NCBI GenBank assembly: GCA_049366695.1
Contig: JBMNCR010000052.1
Location: forward strand, 1 to 9,550
Reading direction: 5' to 3'
Source of the DNA: JBMNCR01 sp049366695
Lineage (GTDB): Bacteria; Bacillota; Clostridia; Eubacteriales; Alkalibacteraceae
Length of the DNA: 9,550 bases
Every line of letters begins with the position of its first letter. Positions within the stretch are counted from its first letter, which is position 1. The position numbers and the translations under genes were made by a program. Below are positions 1 through 6,694 of this stretch, piece after piece. Below the pieces are notes generated by a model. The model did no database searches. It saw only the letters and a program-made list of their open reading frames with translations, and was not told the DNA's origin.

Positions 1-74
1 TGCGTTTTGATATTCTCATAAGCAATTTCTTTTATCGAAGAAGGGTGTTGTAAAATCTCAAATTTTTCAATCAT
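1..74 (-). CDS. GntR-family (FCD-like) transcriptional regulator, N-terminus only
   Basis: Partial gene cut by the left edge of the window. The visible residues begin MIEKFEILQHPSSIKEIAYE and continue with NIKT. This is the usual opening of GntR regulators: a short lead, then the first helix of the winged helix-turn-helix, just before the 'I..G.l.PG..L' segment that would lie outside the window. The start ATG at 74-72 is preceded by TTAGGAGAAGAAA, a good ribosome binding site. GntR/FCD regulators usually bind short palindromes as dimers, respond to carboxylates or sugar acids, and often sit beside TRAP transporter and keto-acid aldolase genes, as here. The 60 bases upstream carry a promoter overlapped by a palindrome, so autoregulation is likely. 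The effector domain is not visible, so the FCD subfamily is inferred from context only. Confidence 0.72.
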   Translation of the reverse strand, partial: MIEKFEILQHPSSIKEIAYENIKT

Positions 75-134
75 TTTCTTCTCCTAACATTTAATAATCT
101 AAAAAATCGATAATTGCATGATATCATATAATAA

Positions 135-163
135 ATCTTACCTTAATAATTGTTTATTGTCAA
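135..163 (-). promoter_or_regulatory. Promoter of the gntR-type gene
   Basis: On the minus strand a perfect -35 box TTGACA (163-158) is followed after 17 bases by TAAGAT (140-135), which matches 4 of 6 bases of the -10 consensus. The start codon is about 60 bases further on. The -35 box lies in the middle of the palindrome at 145-178, an arrangement that suits repression. Confidence 0.6.
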
Positions 164-178
164 CAATCAACAATTATT
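145..178. promoter_or_regulatory. 34-bp palindromic operator, probable GntR autoregulatory site
   Basis: Two 16-base arms surround a central CA (161-162). The outer arms are AATAATTGTT (145-154) and AACAATTATT (169-178). The inner arms are ATTGT (156-160) and ACAAT (163-167). Only one position per arm (155/168) fails to pair. The core, ATTGTCAACAAT, has the shape of known GntR/FCD operators of the TTGTNNACAA type. It covers the -35 box and spacer of the adjacent regulator gene. The same core recurs at 8819-8836, and a variant occurs at 964-977. Binding by the neighbouring regulator is inferred. Confidence 0.6.
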
Positions 179-263
179 ATAAATTAAACTGAATTCTTTA
201 GATAAAATTAAATTTTAAAATCAAAAACCTTTAACTGTAATCCAAACTTAAAAAATTCAATCA

Positions 264-423
264 CTACTGAAGAGATGGAAGATATAGACTTAGCCCTGGG
301 AAAGTAATTATTAAAATTAGGGTAAAACCCAGCTGGTCAAAATGGTAAAAGTTTCCATAAATCACTTAATTGTTAATCCTGACACTGCATAATCTACATA
401 AAAGCAAGCACCAACAGGTGGGA
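264..423 (-). pseudogene. Decayed C-terminal fragment of a second TRAP transporter large permease (DctM)
   Basis: Minus-strand translation gives PPVGACFYVDYAVSGLTIK, then a stop. A one-base frame change then gives GFTLILIITFPGLSLYLP and a final stop at 264-266. This matches the end of the intact DctM in this window (PPVGACLYAGSAVSGLKLE, then FPWLSLCLPS) residue for residue over long stretches. At DNA level, 339-424 aligns with 3722-3807, including a shared AAAATGGTAAAAG. The rest of the permease (about 370 residues) is absent: the fragment starts a few bases past the stop of the DUF296 gene. It is the remains of a second, related TRAP operon and is certainly not functional. Confidence 0.8.
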
Positions 424-430
424 TATATTA

Positions 431-919
431 TTAACAGAACAAATCAATACTTTTTGTATTCATGTCAAAATCAGCATAGAAATTGTCTTTATCAAGTATT
501 ACTAAGGCAACAACAACTTTAATCCCAGTAACGGTTCCCTTTGTAAGATGACCCCCTATACTTACTACTTTTCCCTCTTCAATTGTAGAAGCCGAAAAAT
601 GTGCATGAACTTCAACTGCTTCACTATCCTTTTTAGATGCTATCCAGCCTGAAAGAGATAATAGCTCTAAAGGTTGTTCAATTTGATAAAAAAGACGGTC
701 TTCATCTTTAACAGGATATTCTTTTGGAAACCATTTTAAGTTTCTACATACTGCTTTACTTAAAGCTCCAACTCCTGATAATATAACTGCTGAATGAATT
801 TTATTATCAACCGCAACTTTAATAATAGCATCCAGTAGCTCTGTATTTTCTTTGACACGAAATTGAAATATCTTCTTCAAATCCCCTTTCCCCAAAAAAC
901 TAATCATATCATTTTTCAT
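431..919 (-). CDS. PPC/DUF296 domain protein (PCC domain)
   Basis: A 162-residue protein made of one plants-and-prokaryotes-conserved domain (PF03479), which forms trimers in known structures. Visible hallmarks are SGVGALSKA (48-56), the LELLSLSGWIA strand (84-94), the histidine pair HAHFSAS (105-111) and GGHLTKGTV (122-130). His105, His107 and His124 are the residues that bind a metal in bacterial members. The length is normal for the stand-alone bacterial form. The start ATG (919-917) has AAGGGG seven bases upstream and its own promoter at 943-972. Bacterial DUF296 proteins have no settled biochemical role; some have been linked to DNA binding only because plant relatives carry AT-hooks, which are absent here. 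It sits between a dead dctM fragment and a dead C_GCAxxG_C_C gene, yet is itself undamaged, which suggests selection. Family confidence is high; function is unknown. Confidence 0.85.
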   Translation of the reverse strand: MKNDMISFLGKGDLKKIFQFRVKENTELLDAIIKVAVDNKIHSAVILSGVGALSKAVCRNLKWFPKEYPVKDEDRLFYQIEQPLELLSLSGWIASKKDSEAVEVHAHFSASTIEEGKVVSIGGHLTKGTVTGIKVVVALVILDKDNFYADFDMNTKSIDLFC

Positions 920-942
920 TTTATTGCCCCTTATTTATTCTT

Positions 943-972
943 TATAAATAATTGAAATAATACTTATGTCAA
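943..972 (-). promoter_or_regulatory. Promoter of the DUF296 gene
   Basis: Minus-strand TTGACA (972-967), 18-base spacer, then TTTATA (948-943). The start codon is at 919. The -35 box is consensus but the -10 is only moderate. The -35 is embedded in the palindrome at 964-977. Confidence 0.45.
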
Positions 973-977
973 CATAA
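964..977. promoter_or_regulatory. Palindrome TTATGTCAACATAA, candidate operator
   Basis: Six-base arms TTATGT and ACATAA flank a central CA. The GTCAAC centre and spacing match the operators at 156-167 and 8819-8836, with a one-position T/A shift in the arms. As at those sites, the reverse strand reads TTGACA in the middle and forms the -35 box of a leftward promoter. This suggests that the same regulator, or a close relative, controls the DUF296 gene. Confidence 0.45.
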
Positions 978-1107
978 TCTTAAAGTCTTTTAACATCTTT
1001 TAGGTGTCGTAAATCATATTTATAGTCTATGAACCTATACTCTAGATTTCTCCAACAAAAATTATTCTGATTCCAGTATTAAAGAGAAACAAACAATATA
1101 TACAGTT

Positions 1108-1509
1108 TTATCTACCCTTTTTTAAATCTAAAATAATTTCTGCAGCTAATCGTGCTGCGGTAGCACAGACCAAGGGGCATTTCTCTAAACCCCCATCTCT
1201 ATCTCATGCTGCCCCATCTTCTGCTTTTTTAAAATAATAGCTTCTAACTAATACTTTTTTTGAATCTCAAAACAGCGAGCAGTTTGATATATTTCTTTAA
1301 AATGATAAATTAATGAAGCTAACACCGGTCGCGTGCACCCTTCATAAGCCCTATCATTACTATATGCAGATCTTGCAATAATACCTAATAATTTATCTCT
1401 TCCTCCTGGTCTCATTCTTTTATCTTTATATAAAATATAAATCTTTATTCTTTTCGAGTTTTGGTTCTAGTTTTTCTGTAAAATCTTTTTCTTGTGGCTT
1501 TTCCCACAT
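1108..1509 (-). pseudogene. Decayed C_GCAxxG_C_C family gene
   Basis: Reading the minus strand from ATG 1509 gives MWEKPQEKDFTEKLEPKLEK and a stop. After a frame change come RDKLLGIIARSAYSNDRAYE and GCTRPVLASL, then CFEIQKKY, a TAG stop, and in a third frame KKAEDGAA, a stop, and DGGLEKCPLVCATAARLAAE running to ILDLKKGR and TAA. The order is that of the C_GCAxxG_C_C family (PF09719): an 'A..y.GC.q.vLaaL' segment, then 'C..IQkk', then a C-terminal '.kCP.v...aAr.aaeiil' segment. The middle part with the second cysteine motif (CGALsGG) is missing, so the gene has an internal deletion as well as frameshifts and stops. A ribosome binding site (GAGGT) still precedes the old start. Members are small cysteine-rich putative redox proteins. 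This copy cannot work. Confidence 0.7.
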
Positions 1510-1582
1510 TTTGAATACCTCATACTTATTAGTTTATCAAAGAACGACTAGAAGAAAACAGGAAAGAACACTCATATCTATC

Positions 1583-1613
1583 CTTACAGATGGGGAATTC
1601 CCATTTTCGTAAG
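1583..1613. other. Inverted repeat/hairpin downstream of aldolase 1
   Basis: CTTAC (1583-1587) pairs with GTAAG (1609-1613), and inside it ATGGG (1590-1594) pairs with CCCAT (1600-1604) around the loop GAATT. It lies 40-70 bases past the aldolase stop in the direction of transcription. No run of T follows on either strand, so a classic intrinsic terminator is not supported. It could be a weak terminator or an mRNA 3' end structure. Confidence 0.35.
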
Positions 1614-1653
1614 AATACTTCTGAAATTTTAACATATTCAAGAGAAATTTAGA

Positions 1654-2418
1654 TTATCTCAATTCATCTAACATTTGACAGATAGCATTTCCAAACAAAG
1701 TTAAATCATTTTTACCTAAAGGTATAAACAAGAAACCCTGTTTTATTCTACGTTTTGCTAAAAATGCATCATTAGCACTTATACCAACTGCAACATTTGC
1801 TTCTTTACCAGCAATCAATATTTTTTTAATTGCCTTTTCTACCAAAGGATGATCGGGCTTCCCAGTATAACCCATTGATTGAGCAAGATCTGAAGGACCA
1901 ATATGTAGAATATCAACTCCTTTAGTAAAAGAAATCTCTTTTATATTATCTACAGCTGCAATACTTTCAATTAATGCAATTACTATTATTTCTCTATTTG
2001 ATAATTCATAATAGTTTGGAATATCCGCAAAGCCATACCCAAGACTCCTTCCGGCTCCTAAACTACGTTTACCATCAGGGGCAAATTTAACTGCCTCTAG
2101 TGCCCTTTTTACATCATTTGGAGTTTCAACATGCGGAACAATGACTCCACCTGCACCTGCATCTAACACTTTTAGGATTGCAACAGGACTATTTTCACTA
2201 ACTCTAACAATTGGTGTTACTCCAGAAAGATCTGCTATTCTAATTAGATTTTCTAAAGCTATTTCATCATTAAAAGCATGCTCATTATCAATGATGATAT
2301 AATCTACTCCTATCAAACCAGCCATTTCTGCTATTTTATACGAATTAGAATGTATCCAGTAACCAAAAGCAGGTTTTCCAGAATAAATAATTTGCTTAGT
2401 TCTATTTTTTTTTAACAT
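1654..2418 (-). CDS. HpcH/HpaI aldolase family protein (aldolase 1)
   Basis: Class II, divalent-metal-dependent aldolase of the 2,4-dihydroxyhept-2-ene-1,7-dioate / 2-keto-3-deoxyglucarate aldolase superfamily (PF03328). These enzymes split 2-keto-3-deoxy acids into pyruvate and an aldehyde in the cytoplasm. Using residue numbers from the longer possible start at 2445, the active site is complete: the DNEH segment (53-56, with His56 as base), Arg81 in VRV, GAGGVIVPHVET (97-108), the metal ligand Glu160 in ALIES and the metal ligand Asp186 in GPSDLAQSMG. The translation could begin at 2445 (263 residues), but nothing like a ribosome binding site precedes that codon. The internal ATG at 2418 has AGAAGG nine bases upstream and gives 254 residues, starting just before the family's usual 'L.sGkp..G' opening, so I chose it. 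It has its own promoter at 2488-2517. The substrate is not identifiable; the neighbouring TRAP operon suggests an imported sugar acid. Confidence 0.88.
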   Translation of the reverse strand: MLKKNRTKQIIYSGKPAFGYWIHSNSYKIAEMAGLIGVDYIIIDNEHAFNDEIALENLIRIADLSGVTPIVRVSENSPVAILKVLDAGAGGVIVPHVETPNDVKRALEAVKFAPDGKRSLGAGRSLGYGFADIPNYYELSNREIIVIALIESIAAVDNIKEISFTKGVDILHIGPSDLAQSMGYTGKPDHPLVEKAIKKILIAGKEANVAVGISANDAFLAKRRIKQGFLFIPLGKNDLTLFGNAICQMLDELR

Positions 2419-2487
2419 TTCACAATACCTTCTATCTATATTCATTATTTAAGTATTGATAATGGTAGTATAAATTCAAAGTTCAAA

Positions 2488-2517
2488 ATTATAGGATGAG
2501 TATCATTTATTTGTCTA
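2488..2517 (-). promoter_or_regulatory. Promoter of aldolase 1
   Basis: Minus-strand TAGACA (2517-2512) and a consensus TATAAT (2493-2488) with an 18-base spacer, 70 bases ahead of the preferred start codon. This implies the two aldolase genes can be transcribed separately. No GTCAAC palindrome is present here. Confidence 0.45.
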
Positions 2518-2683
2518 TTCATCTCTTCAGATTATTGAATCTACCATTCTTAGTCTATTTTAAAGGCTCAAACTTTCACTCTAACATAAAGAAATCACTA
2601 CTTAATTATTTAAATCTCCTAGGTACTAAATTGGTGTAATTATCTTGTTATTACTTGTTTATATTAAAAATATTATTTTCCAA

Positions 2684-3448
2684 TTAGATTATTAAGTTAT
2701 CTTTAAATTCACTTATAGTGTCTTTAAAAGATTTTAGGAAAATTTCATAATCTGGACCTACACTAAAAAATCTCTCACCTCTTTCAAGCAATTCCTTGAT
2801 TCTATCACGACTATTAACCATTATAACTGGTTGCTTCCCATATTCTAAAGATTTTTTAATAATTAAGTCTTCCATCTCTATGACTTTTTTCTCATTTGTT
2901 TGACCTGGGATACCAGCAGATTGAGAAATATCAGCTTTCCCAGAAGAGATCATATCGATTCCCTCAAGAGAAACAATTTCATCAATAATTTCAGCAGCTT
3001 TTATATCTTCTATTTGTATATTGAGGCAGATAATATCATTGGCAACTGTAAAATATTCGTCAGGGGAATACCCAGATATTTTAACACACCTACAGATAGG
3101 GCACATACCGCGAGCCCCCAAAGGATAGTATTTTGTTGCTGAAATAGCTTCTTTAGCACGTTCTACAGTATTAACATTGGGTACAACAATGCCTGTAACG
3201 CCGAAGTCTAATAGCTTAGTAATATCTTCAAGATTAGAGACCCTAACCTGAACTGGTGTATCAAGTAGATTTGCAGTTCTCACAAGTTTTTTAATATCAG
3301 AATAATCAAAAGGAATATGTTCGTTATCAATACGGATAAAATCAAATCCAACCAGTTTAGCCATTTCAATAATATAAGGGTCAGGTGATTGTAAAAATAG
3401 ACCTAAAACAGGACCTTCTTGACTTAGTAAGTCATTGAAATTTTTCAT
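2684..3448 (-). CDS. HpcH/HpaI aldolase family protein, divergent (aldolase 2)
   Basis: A 254-residue member of the same superfamily (PF03328) as its downstream neighbour, but clearly a different branch rather than a recent duplicate. Catalytic positions are kept: DNEH (41-44, His44), Arg69 in VRV, Glu147 in IQIED and Asp173. The usual 'GP.DLs.S.G..G...hP' motif reads GKADISQSAGIPGQTNEKKV (170-189), so the Gly-Pro lead and the HP step are lost. The loop that in HpaI reads 'G.RG.g...R' is GARGMCPICRCVKISGY (111-127), with cysteines at 116, 119 and 121. This loop shapes the substrate pocket in the family, so a different substrate is likely. The start ATG (3448-3446) has AGAGG nine bases upstream. 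It lies 193 bases past the end of dctM, so it may be read through from the TRAP operon or use the weak promoter at 3470-3498. Family assignment is firm; the reaction is inferred. Confidence 0.85.
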   Translation of the reverse strand: MKNFNDLLSQEGPVLGLFLQSPDPYIIEMAKLVGFDFIRIDNEHIPFDYSDIKKLVRTANLLDTPVQVRVSNLEDITKLLDFGVTGIVVPNVNTVERAKEAISATKYYPLGARGMCPICRCVKISGYSPDEYFTVANDIICLNIQIEDIKAAEIIDEIVSLEGIDMISSGKADISQSAGIPGQTNEKKVIEMEDLIIKKSLEYGKQPVIMVNSRDRIKELLERGERFFSVGPDYEIFLKSFKDTISEFKDNLII

Positions 3449-3469
3449 GTTAATTTACCTCTTTTTTCT

Positions 3470-3498
3470 TTTAAATATAAACAAATATGTCATATCAA
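3470..3498 (-). promoter_or_regulatory. Possible promoter of aldolase 2
   Basis: Minus-strand TTGATA (3498-3493), 17-base spacer, TTTAAA (3475-3470), 22 bases before the start codon. Both boxes are imperfect and the DNA is very AT-rich. The surrounding ATGT...ACAT is a loose echo of the operators elsewhere but with a longer centre, so I do not call it an operator. Confidence 0.3.
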
Positions 3499-3641
3499 CA
3501 TCTTCATAAAAATGAATGAAAAAGTCTCTTAATTTTCCTTATTCTATATAGCTTAATTGTCTATGGAAAAGAGTAAAATATATTAGGTTACCTATTGCAA
3601 TTTCTACAATTTAATGTTTATGAGATTATGTAAAAATTTAA

Positions 3642-4922
3642 TCATAACCTAATAGAGGGCAAACAAAGGCTTAGCCACGGAAATATTACTATCAAAAACA
3701 GAGTAAATAACAAACAAACCCAAAATGGTAAAAGCCATTTCGCAATCACTTCAAGTTTAAGGCCTGATACTGCAGAACCTGCATAAAGACAAGCGCCAAC
3801 TGGTGGAGTAGTAAGCCCAATGGCTAAATTACATACCATAATTATCCCAAAATGAATAGGACTATAACCCATCTGTGTAACCAAAGGTAGGAATATCGGG
3901 GAAAAAACAATTATACAAAAACCAGTATTCAAAAACATTCCTGCAACAAGTAGAATAAAATTAATTCCAAGCATTATTAGAATAGGGTTTGAAGTAACAG
4001 ATAGAAAAAGATCAGTTATCTGCTGAGGTACATTTTCTAGTGCTAAAAAATTTGCAAATAGCAATCCACCGCAAAGAGACAAAGCTACTATACCTGTGGT
4101 TCTAGCACCTTCATATAAGATTTCAGGTATTTGGTTCAATTTCAATCCTTTAAAAACAAAAATTCCTAAAAATAGAGCATAAACAAAAGCGACTGCAGAA
4201 GCTTCTGTTGGAGTAAAAGAACCAGAAAAAATGCCAACTAATATAATTAGTGGTGTCAAAATTGCTAGAAAACCATATTTACCACGTTCCCAAACATTTG
4301 AAATAGAAAATTTTGTAGGAGCACCCCAATTATTTTTTGATGACATATAAATATTGAATATTAATAGAACTATACCAATAAGAATCCCAGGAAATAAACC
4401 TGCTAGCAACATGTTGCCTACAGAAAGACCATTAGTTACTGCATATATTACCAGTAATATACTTGGTGGTATTATAACAGACATAGTAGCAGAGGCTACC
4501 GTAACGGCAGTGCTATATTCTATGGGATATCCTCTTTCAGTCATTTCTTTAATTTCGATTTTACCTAACCCAGCTACATCAGCAACTGACGATCCTGACA
4601 TTCCACCAAAAAACATACTTGCAAGTACATTAACATTCCCCATTGAACCACGTATGGGACCCACCAAAGATTCAGAGAAATTAAATATTCTATTTGAAAC
4701 CCCTCCAATAGACATACTAATTCCGGCTAATAAAAAAAGAGGTACTGCTATTAATACATAAGAATCTAAGGCACGATATATTAAAGTAGCCATGGTAACG
4801 AAAGGATATATCCCAAAAAATATATTAGTAATTACAAGACTCAATATTAAACCTGCTGCTATAGGAATACCAAGAATCATAAATAAAAAAAATAATAAAA
4901 CAGTTAAGGGGAAAGCATTCAT
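3642..4922 (-). CDS. dctM: TRAP transporter large permease subunit DctM
   Basis: Integral membrane subunit of a tripartite ATP-independent periplasmic transporter. It carries the sodium-coupled transport of the acid delivered by DctP. The protein has 426 residues, the usual length, and is almost wholly hydrophobic, with about 11-12 membrane segments. Family motifs are clear: GGMSGSSVADVAGLG (106-120), the following ATMSVIIPPSILLVIYA region (145-161), GSFTPTEASAVA (234-245) and the C-terminal SPIHFGIIMVCNLAIGL (354-370) with TTPPVGACLY (371-380). In the segment GMFLNTGFCIIVFSPIFLP (328-346) an Asn (332) stands where DctM proteins commonly have Asp. The start ATG (4922-4920) has AAGGAG seven bases upstream and overlaps the dctQ stop as ATGA, so the two are translationally coupled. 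A decayed relative of its last 55 or so codons lies at 264-423. DctM identity is certain; the substrate is unknown. Confidence 0.95.
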   Translation of the reverse strand: MNAFPLTVLLFFLFMILGIPIAAGLILSLVITNIFFGIYPFVTMATLIYRALDSYVLIAVPLFLLAGISMSIGGVSNRIFNFSESLVGPIRGSMGNVNVLASMFFGGMSGSSVADVAGLGKIEIKEMTERGYPIEYSTAVTVASATMSVIIPPSILLVIYAVTNGLSVGNMLLAGLFPGILIGIVLLIFNIYMSSKNNWGAPTKFSISNVWERGKYGFLAILTPLIILVGIFSGSFTPTEASAVAFVYALFLGIFVFKGLKLNQIPEILYEGARTTGIVALSLCGGLLFANFLALENVPQQITDLFLSVTSNPILIMLGINFILLVAGMFLNTGFCIIVFSPIFLPLVTQMGYSPIHFGIIMVCNLAIGLTTPPVGACLYAGSAVSGLKLEVIAKWLLPFWVCLLFTLFLIVIFPWLSLCLPSIRL

Positions 4923-5431
4923 AATAATACTCCTTGATTGTTTGAATTAATTTTATTCTTTTTACTTTTATTATTTTGCAAGAAATTAAGAATTTCTTCT
5001 TTTATTTGAAAAAATATATTTAAGCTAGCCACAGCTAATCCCACTGGCATTGCAGCAGTAAAAACAAACACTGGAAAAGTAAATCCTGCAGTAGTAAACC
5101 CCATTTGATAATGAAAAATAGTATTCTTTAACCCAAGATAACTAAAAAAACCTGTGACAATTAAAAAACATACTAAACTAAAAATATATAATAAATCTTT
5201 GTTTATTGGAATTTTATTAGCAAAAAAATCTACTCTTATATGCGCCTTATCTTTTGCTGCCACAGCTATACCCATCATAGCTAACCATATATATATATAT
5301 TTGCCTAACTCTTCAGAAAAAACAACACCAAATACTATAAAACGAGCTAGAATACTAGAAAAAACAACTAATACTAAGAATATTATCAAAAAAATACATA
5401 AATATCTTTGTAATCTATAAAAATATTTCAT
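4919..5431 (-). CDS. dctQ: TRAP transporter small permease subunit DctQ
   Basis: A 170-residue membrane protein with four hydrophobic segments (about 10-36, 44-60, 82-104 and 120-142), the DctQ pattern (PF04290). The family signature is visible as SEELGKYIYIWLAMMGIAVA (39-58) followed by KDKAHIRVDFF (60-70), corresponding to the usual 'W.eE.ar.lf.W..flGaa.a.r...Hi.vd'. It pairs with DctM to form the membrane unit. The C-terminal tail from residue 153 is Lys/Asn-rich and cytoplasmic. The start ATG (5431-5429) has AAAGGAGA nine bases upstream. Its stop overlaps the dctM start by four bases (ATGA). Confidence 0.93.
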   Translation of the reverse strand: MKYFYRLQRYLCIFLIIFLVLVVFSSILARFIVFGVVFSEELGKYIYIWLAMMGIAVAAKDKAHIRVDFFANKIPINKDLLYIFSLVCFLIVTGFFSYLGLKNTIFHYQMGFTTAGFTFPVFVFTAAMPVGLAVASLNIFFQIKEEILNFLQNNKSKKNKINSNNQGVLL

Positions 5432-5500
5432 CCCAGCTATTCTCCTTTAGTAACTAGCAACTTATTGAGTTTAGTAATCAATAAATAATAACACCTAACT

Positions 5501-5538
5501 AATCTAGATACTCACGGAAACCCGTGAGTATCTAGATT
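5501..5538. promoter_or_regulatory. Perfect 17-bp stem-loop between dctP and dctQ
   Basis: AATCTAGATACTCACGG (5501-5517) and CCGTGAGTATCTAGATT (5522-5538) are exact reverse complements around a 4-base loop. In the dctPQM transcript this forms a stable hairpin 53 bases past the dctP stop and about 70 bases before dctQ. No T-run follows on the minus strand, so it is more likely an mRNA processing or stability element, or a partial attenuator, than a full terminator. Such an element would fit the need for more soluble DctP than membrane subunits. Confidence 0.75.
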
Positions 5539-5590
5539 TATTGAAAATAATAAAGAATCTCTAAAATACAATAAAAAAGTTAAAAGTTTA

Positions 5591-6601
5591 TCAAATACTT
5601 TTTAGAGCATCTAAAAATTCATCTAGCAATTCACTTCCATAGATTTCTCTATATTTCACCCAAATTGGTTCAAGGGCTTCCTTAGCTCTTTGCCTCTCTT
5701 CGGGACTCATAATATCAACTTGCATCCCTTCATCTTCAAGAATTTTCCTATATTTTAAAGTATTATCTTTTATATAATCAATTGTATAAGGTACAGATTC
5801 GTAACAAGCTTGTTGAATGATAGACCTATCCTCTTCTGACAAGCTTTCCCACCAACTAAGATTAACGACGGCTACTGCTAAATCAACAGAATAATCCCAC
5901 ACAGTATAATAATCTTGTACTTCTTGCCAAGAACGGGAATAAGTATTGATTTCACAATTTTCCTGCCCATCTACAGTTCCTAATTGAAAAGCTGTATAAA
6001 GTTCACTAGTGGCCATAGGTATTGCATTTGCTCCCAAAAGATTAAAAATATCTACATAAAGTTGACTATCTTGAGTTCGGATTTTTAATCCCTTTAAATC
6101 TTCTATTTTGGTCACAGATCTCTTATTATTGGATAGTTGTCTAAAACTCCTAGGCCAATAAACAGCCATTTTTAAACCAATTCTTTCTAATTTTTTGTTA
6201 ATTTTCTCAAAGACTGGCAGCTCGTCTTGCTTTTCAAGGAAAGCACAAAGTTGATCAAGATCAGCAAATAGAAAAGGGAGGCTCCATATTGATTGTGTTA
6301 CTTCTTGCGGAACCAAATATGCTGAAGAAGTAATATACATATTTATTGTACCTTGTTGTGTCATTTCAACTTCTGCATGACCAATTCCTCCTGATAAAAC
6401 ACCATCTATATACATCTTTGGTTCAATTTGGCCATTGCTTAGCTCGATTACTCTGTCGGCAATAAATTTACCACTCAAATAAAGTGGACTTTTAGCATTA
6501 TCAACCATAGATATTTTAAATGTCATTTCCTGAGAAAAACTCACAATAGAGAACACTAAGACTAATAAAGAGGTTATAATTAAAATTCTTTTTAGTTTCA
6601 T
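5591..6601 (-). CDS. dctP: TRAP transporter solute-binding protein DctP
   Basis: Extracytoplasmic substrate-binding protein of the TRAP system (PF03480). It has 336 residues from the ATG at 6601. An N-terminal Sec signal peptide is clear (KLKR, then a hydrophobic run to about residue 22, likely cut after SFS at 21-23). Landmarks in the mature part are the LKGLKIRTQDSQLY segment (169-182), whose Arg175 is the residue that usually grips the substrate carboxylate, NAIPMATSELYTAFQLG (192-208) and TVDGQENCEINTYS (209-222), which matches the family's 'vDGqEnp'. A GTG at 6652 would add 17 residues, but it has no ribosome binding site, whereas ATG 6601 has AAAGGA nine bases upstream and sits right before the signal peptide. 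First gene of the dctPQM operon. The conserved arginine supports a carboxylate substrate; which acid is bound cannot be read from the sequence. Confidence 0.94.
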   Translation of the reverse strand: MKLKRILIITSLLVLVFSIVSFSQEMTFKISMVDNAKSPLYLSGKFIADRVIELSNGQIEPKMYIDGVLSGGIGHAEVEMTQQGTINMYITSSAYLVPQEVTQSIWSLPFLFADLDQLCAFLEKQDELPVFEKINKKLERIGLKMAVYWPRSFRQLSNNKRSVTKIEDLKGLKIRTQDSQLYVDIFNLLGANAIPMATSELYTAFQLGTVDGQENCEINTYSRSWQEVQDYYTVWDYSVDLAVAVVNLSWWESLSEEDRSIIQQACYESVPYTIDYIKDNTLKYRKILEDEGMQVDIMSPEERQRAKEALEPIWVKYREIYGSELLDEFLDALKSI

Positions 6602-6664
6602 TCTTAAAATTCCTTTCAGATTATAAAATAGTAATTCAAAAAACATTAACACTTTACATTTTCT

Positions 6665-6694
6665 CTAGGTTGACTTCTTAGTAAGTTCTCTCAT
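6665..6694 (-). CDS. Possible 9-residue leader peptide upstream of dctP
   Basis: ATG at 6694-6692 is preceded by AAAGGAGGTGG (6708-6698), the strongest ribosome binding site in the window, at ideal spacing. The frame reads MRELTKKST and ends at TAG (6665-6667), 63 bases before the dctP start codon. It could be a translated leader that couples or attenuates dctP expression, or the stub of a gene whose body was deleted. It has no similarity that I recognise. Confidence 0.35.
   Translation of the reverse strand: MRELTKKST

Noticed and set aside
3026..3103. CxxCxC in aldolase 2 as a metal-binding cluster
   Set aside because: Three cysteines in one loop with no fourth ligand evident; more likely pocket variation.
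2900..3142. 80-codon plus-strand frame
   Set aside because: Lies inside aldolase 2 on the opposite strand; no ribosome binding site or family features.
4354..4761. 135-codon plus-strand frame
   Set aside because: Antisense to dctM; its composition is what the reverse complement of a membrane protein gene produces.
5154..5420. 88-codon plus-strand frame
   Set aside because: Antisense to dctQ with no independent support.
5501..5538. Intrinsic terminator between dctP and dctQ
   Set aside because: The stem is AT-rich for a terminator and neither strand has a T-run after it, so a full terminator is not supported.
6602..6652. N-terminal extension of DctP from a GTG codon
   Set aside because: No ribosome binding site, and it would place 17 residues ahead of a clear signal peptide; the ATG at 6601 has a good site.
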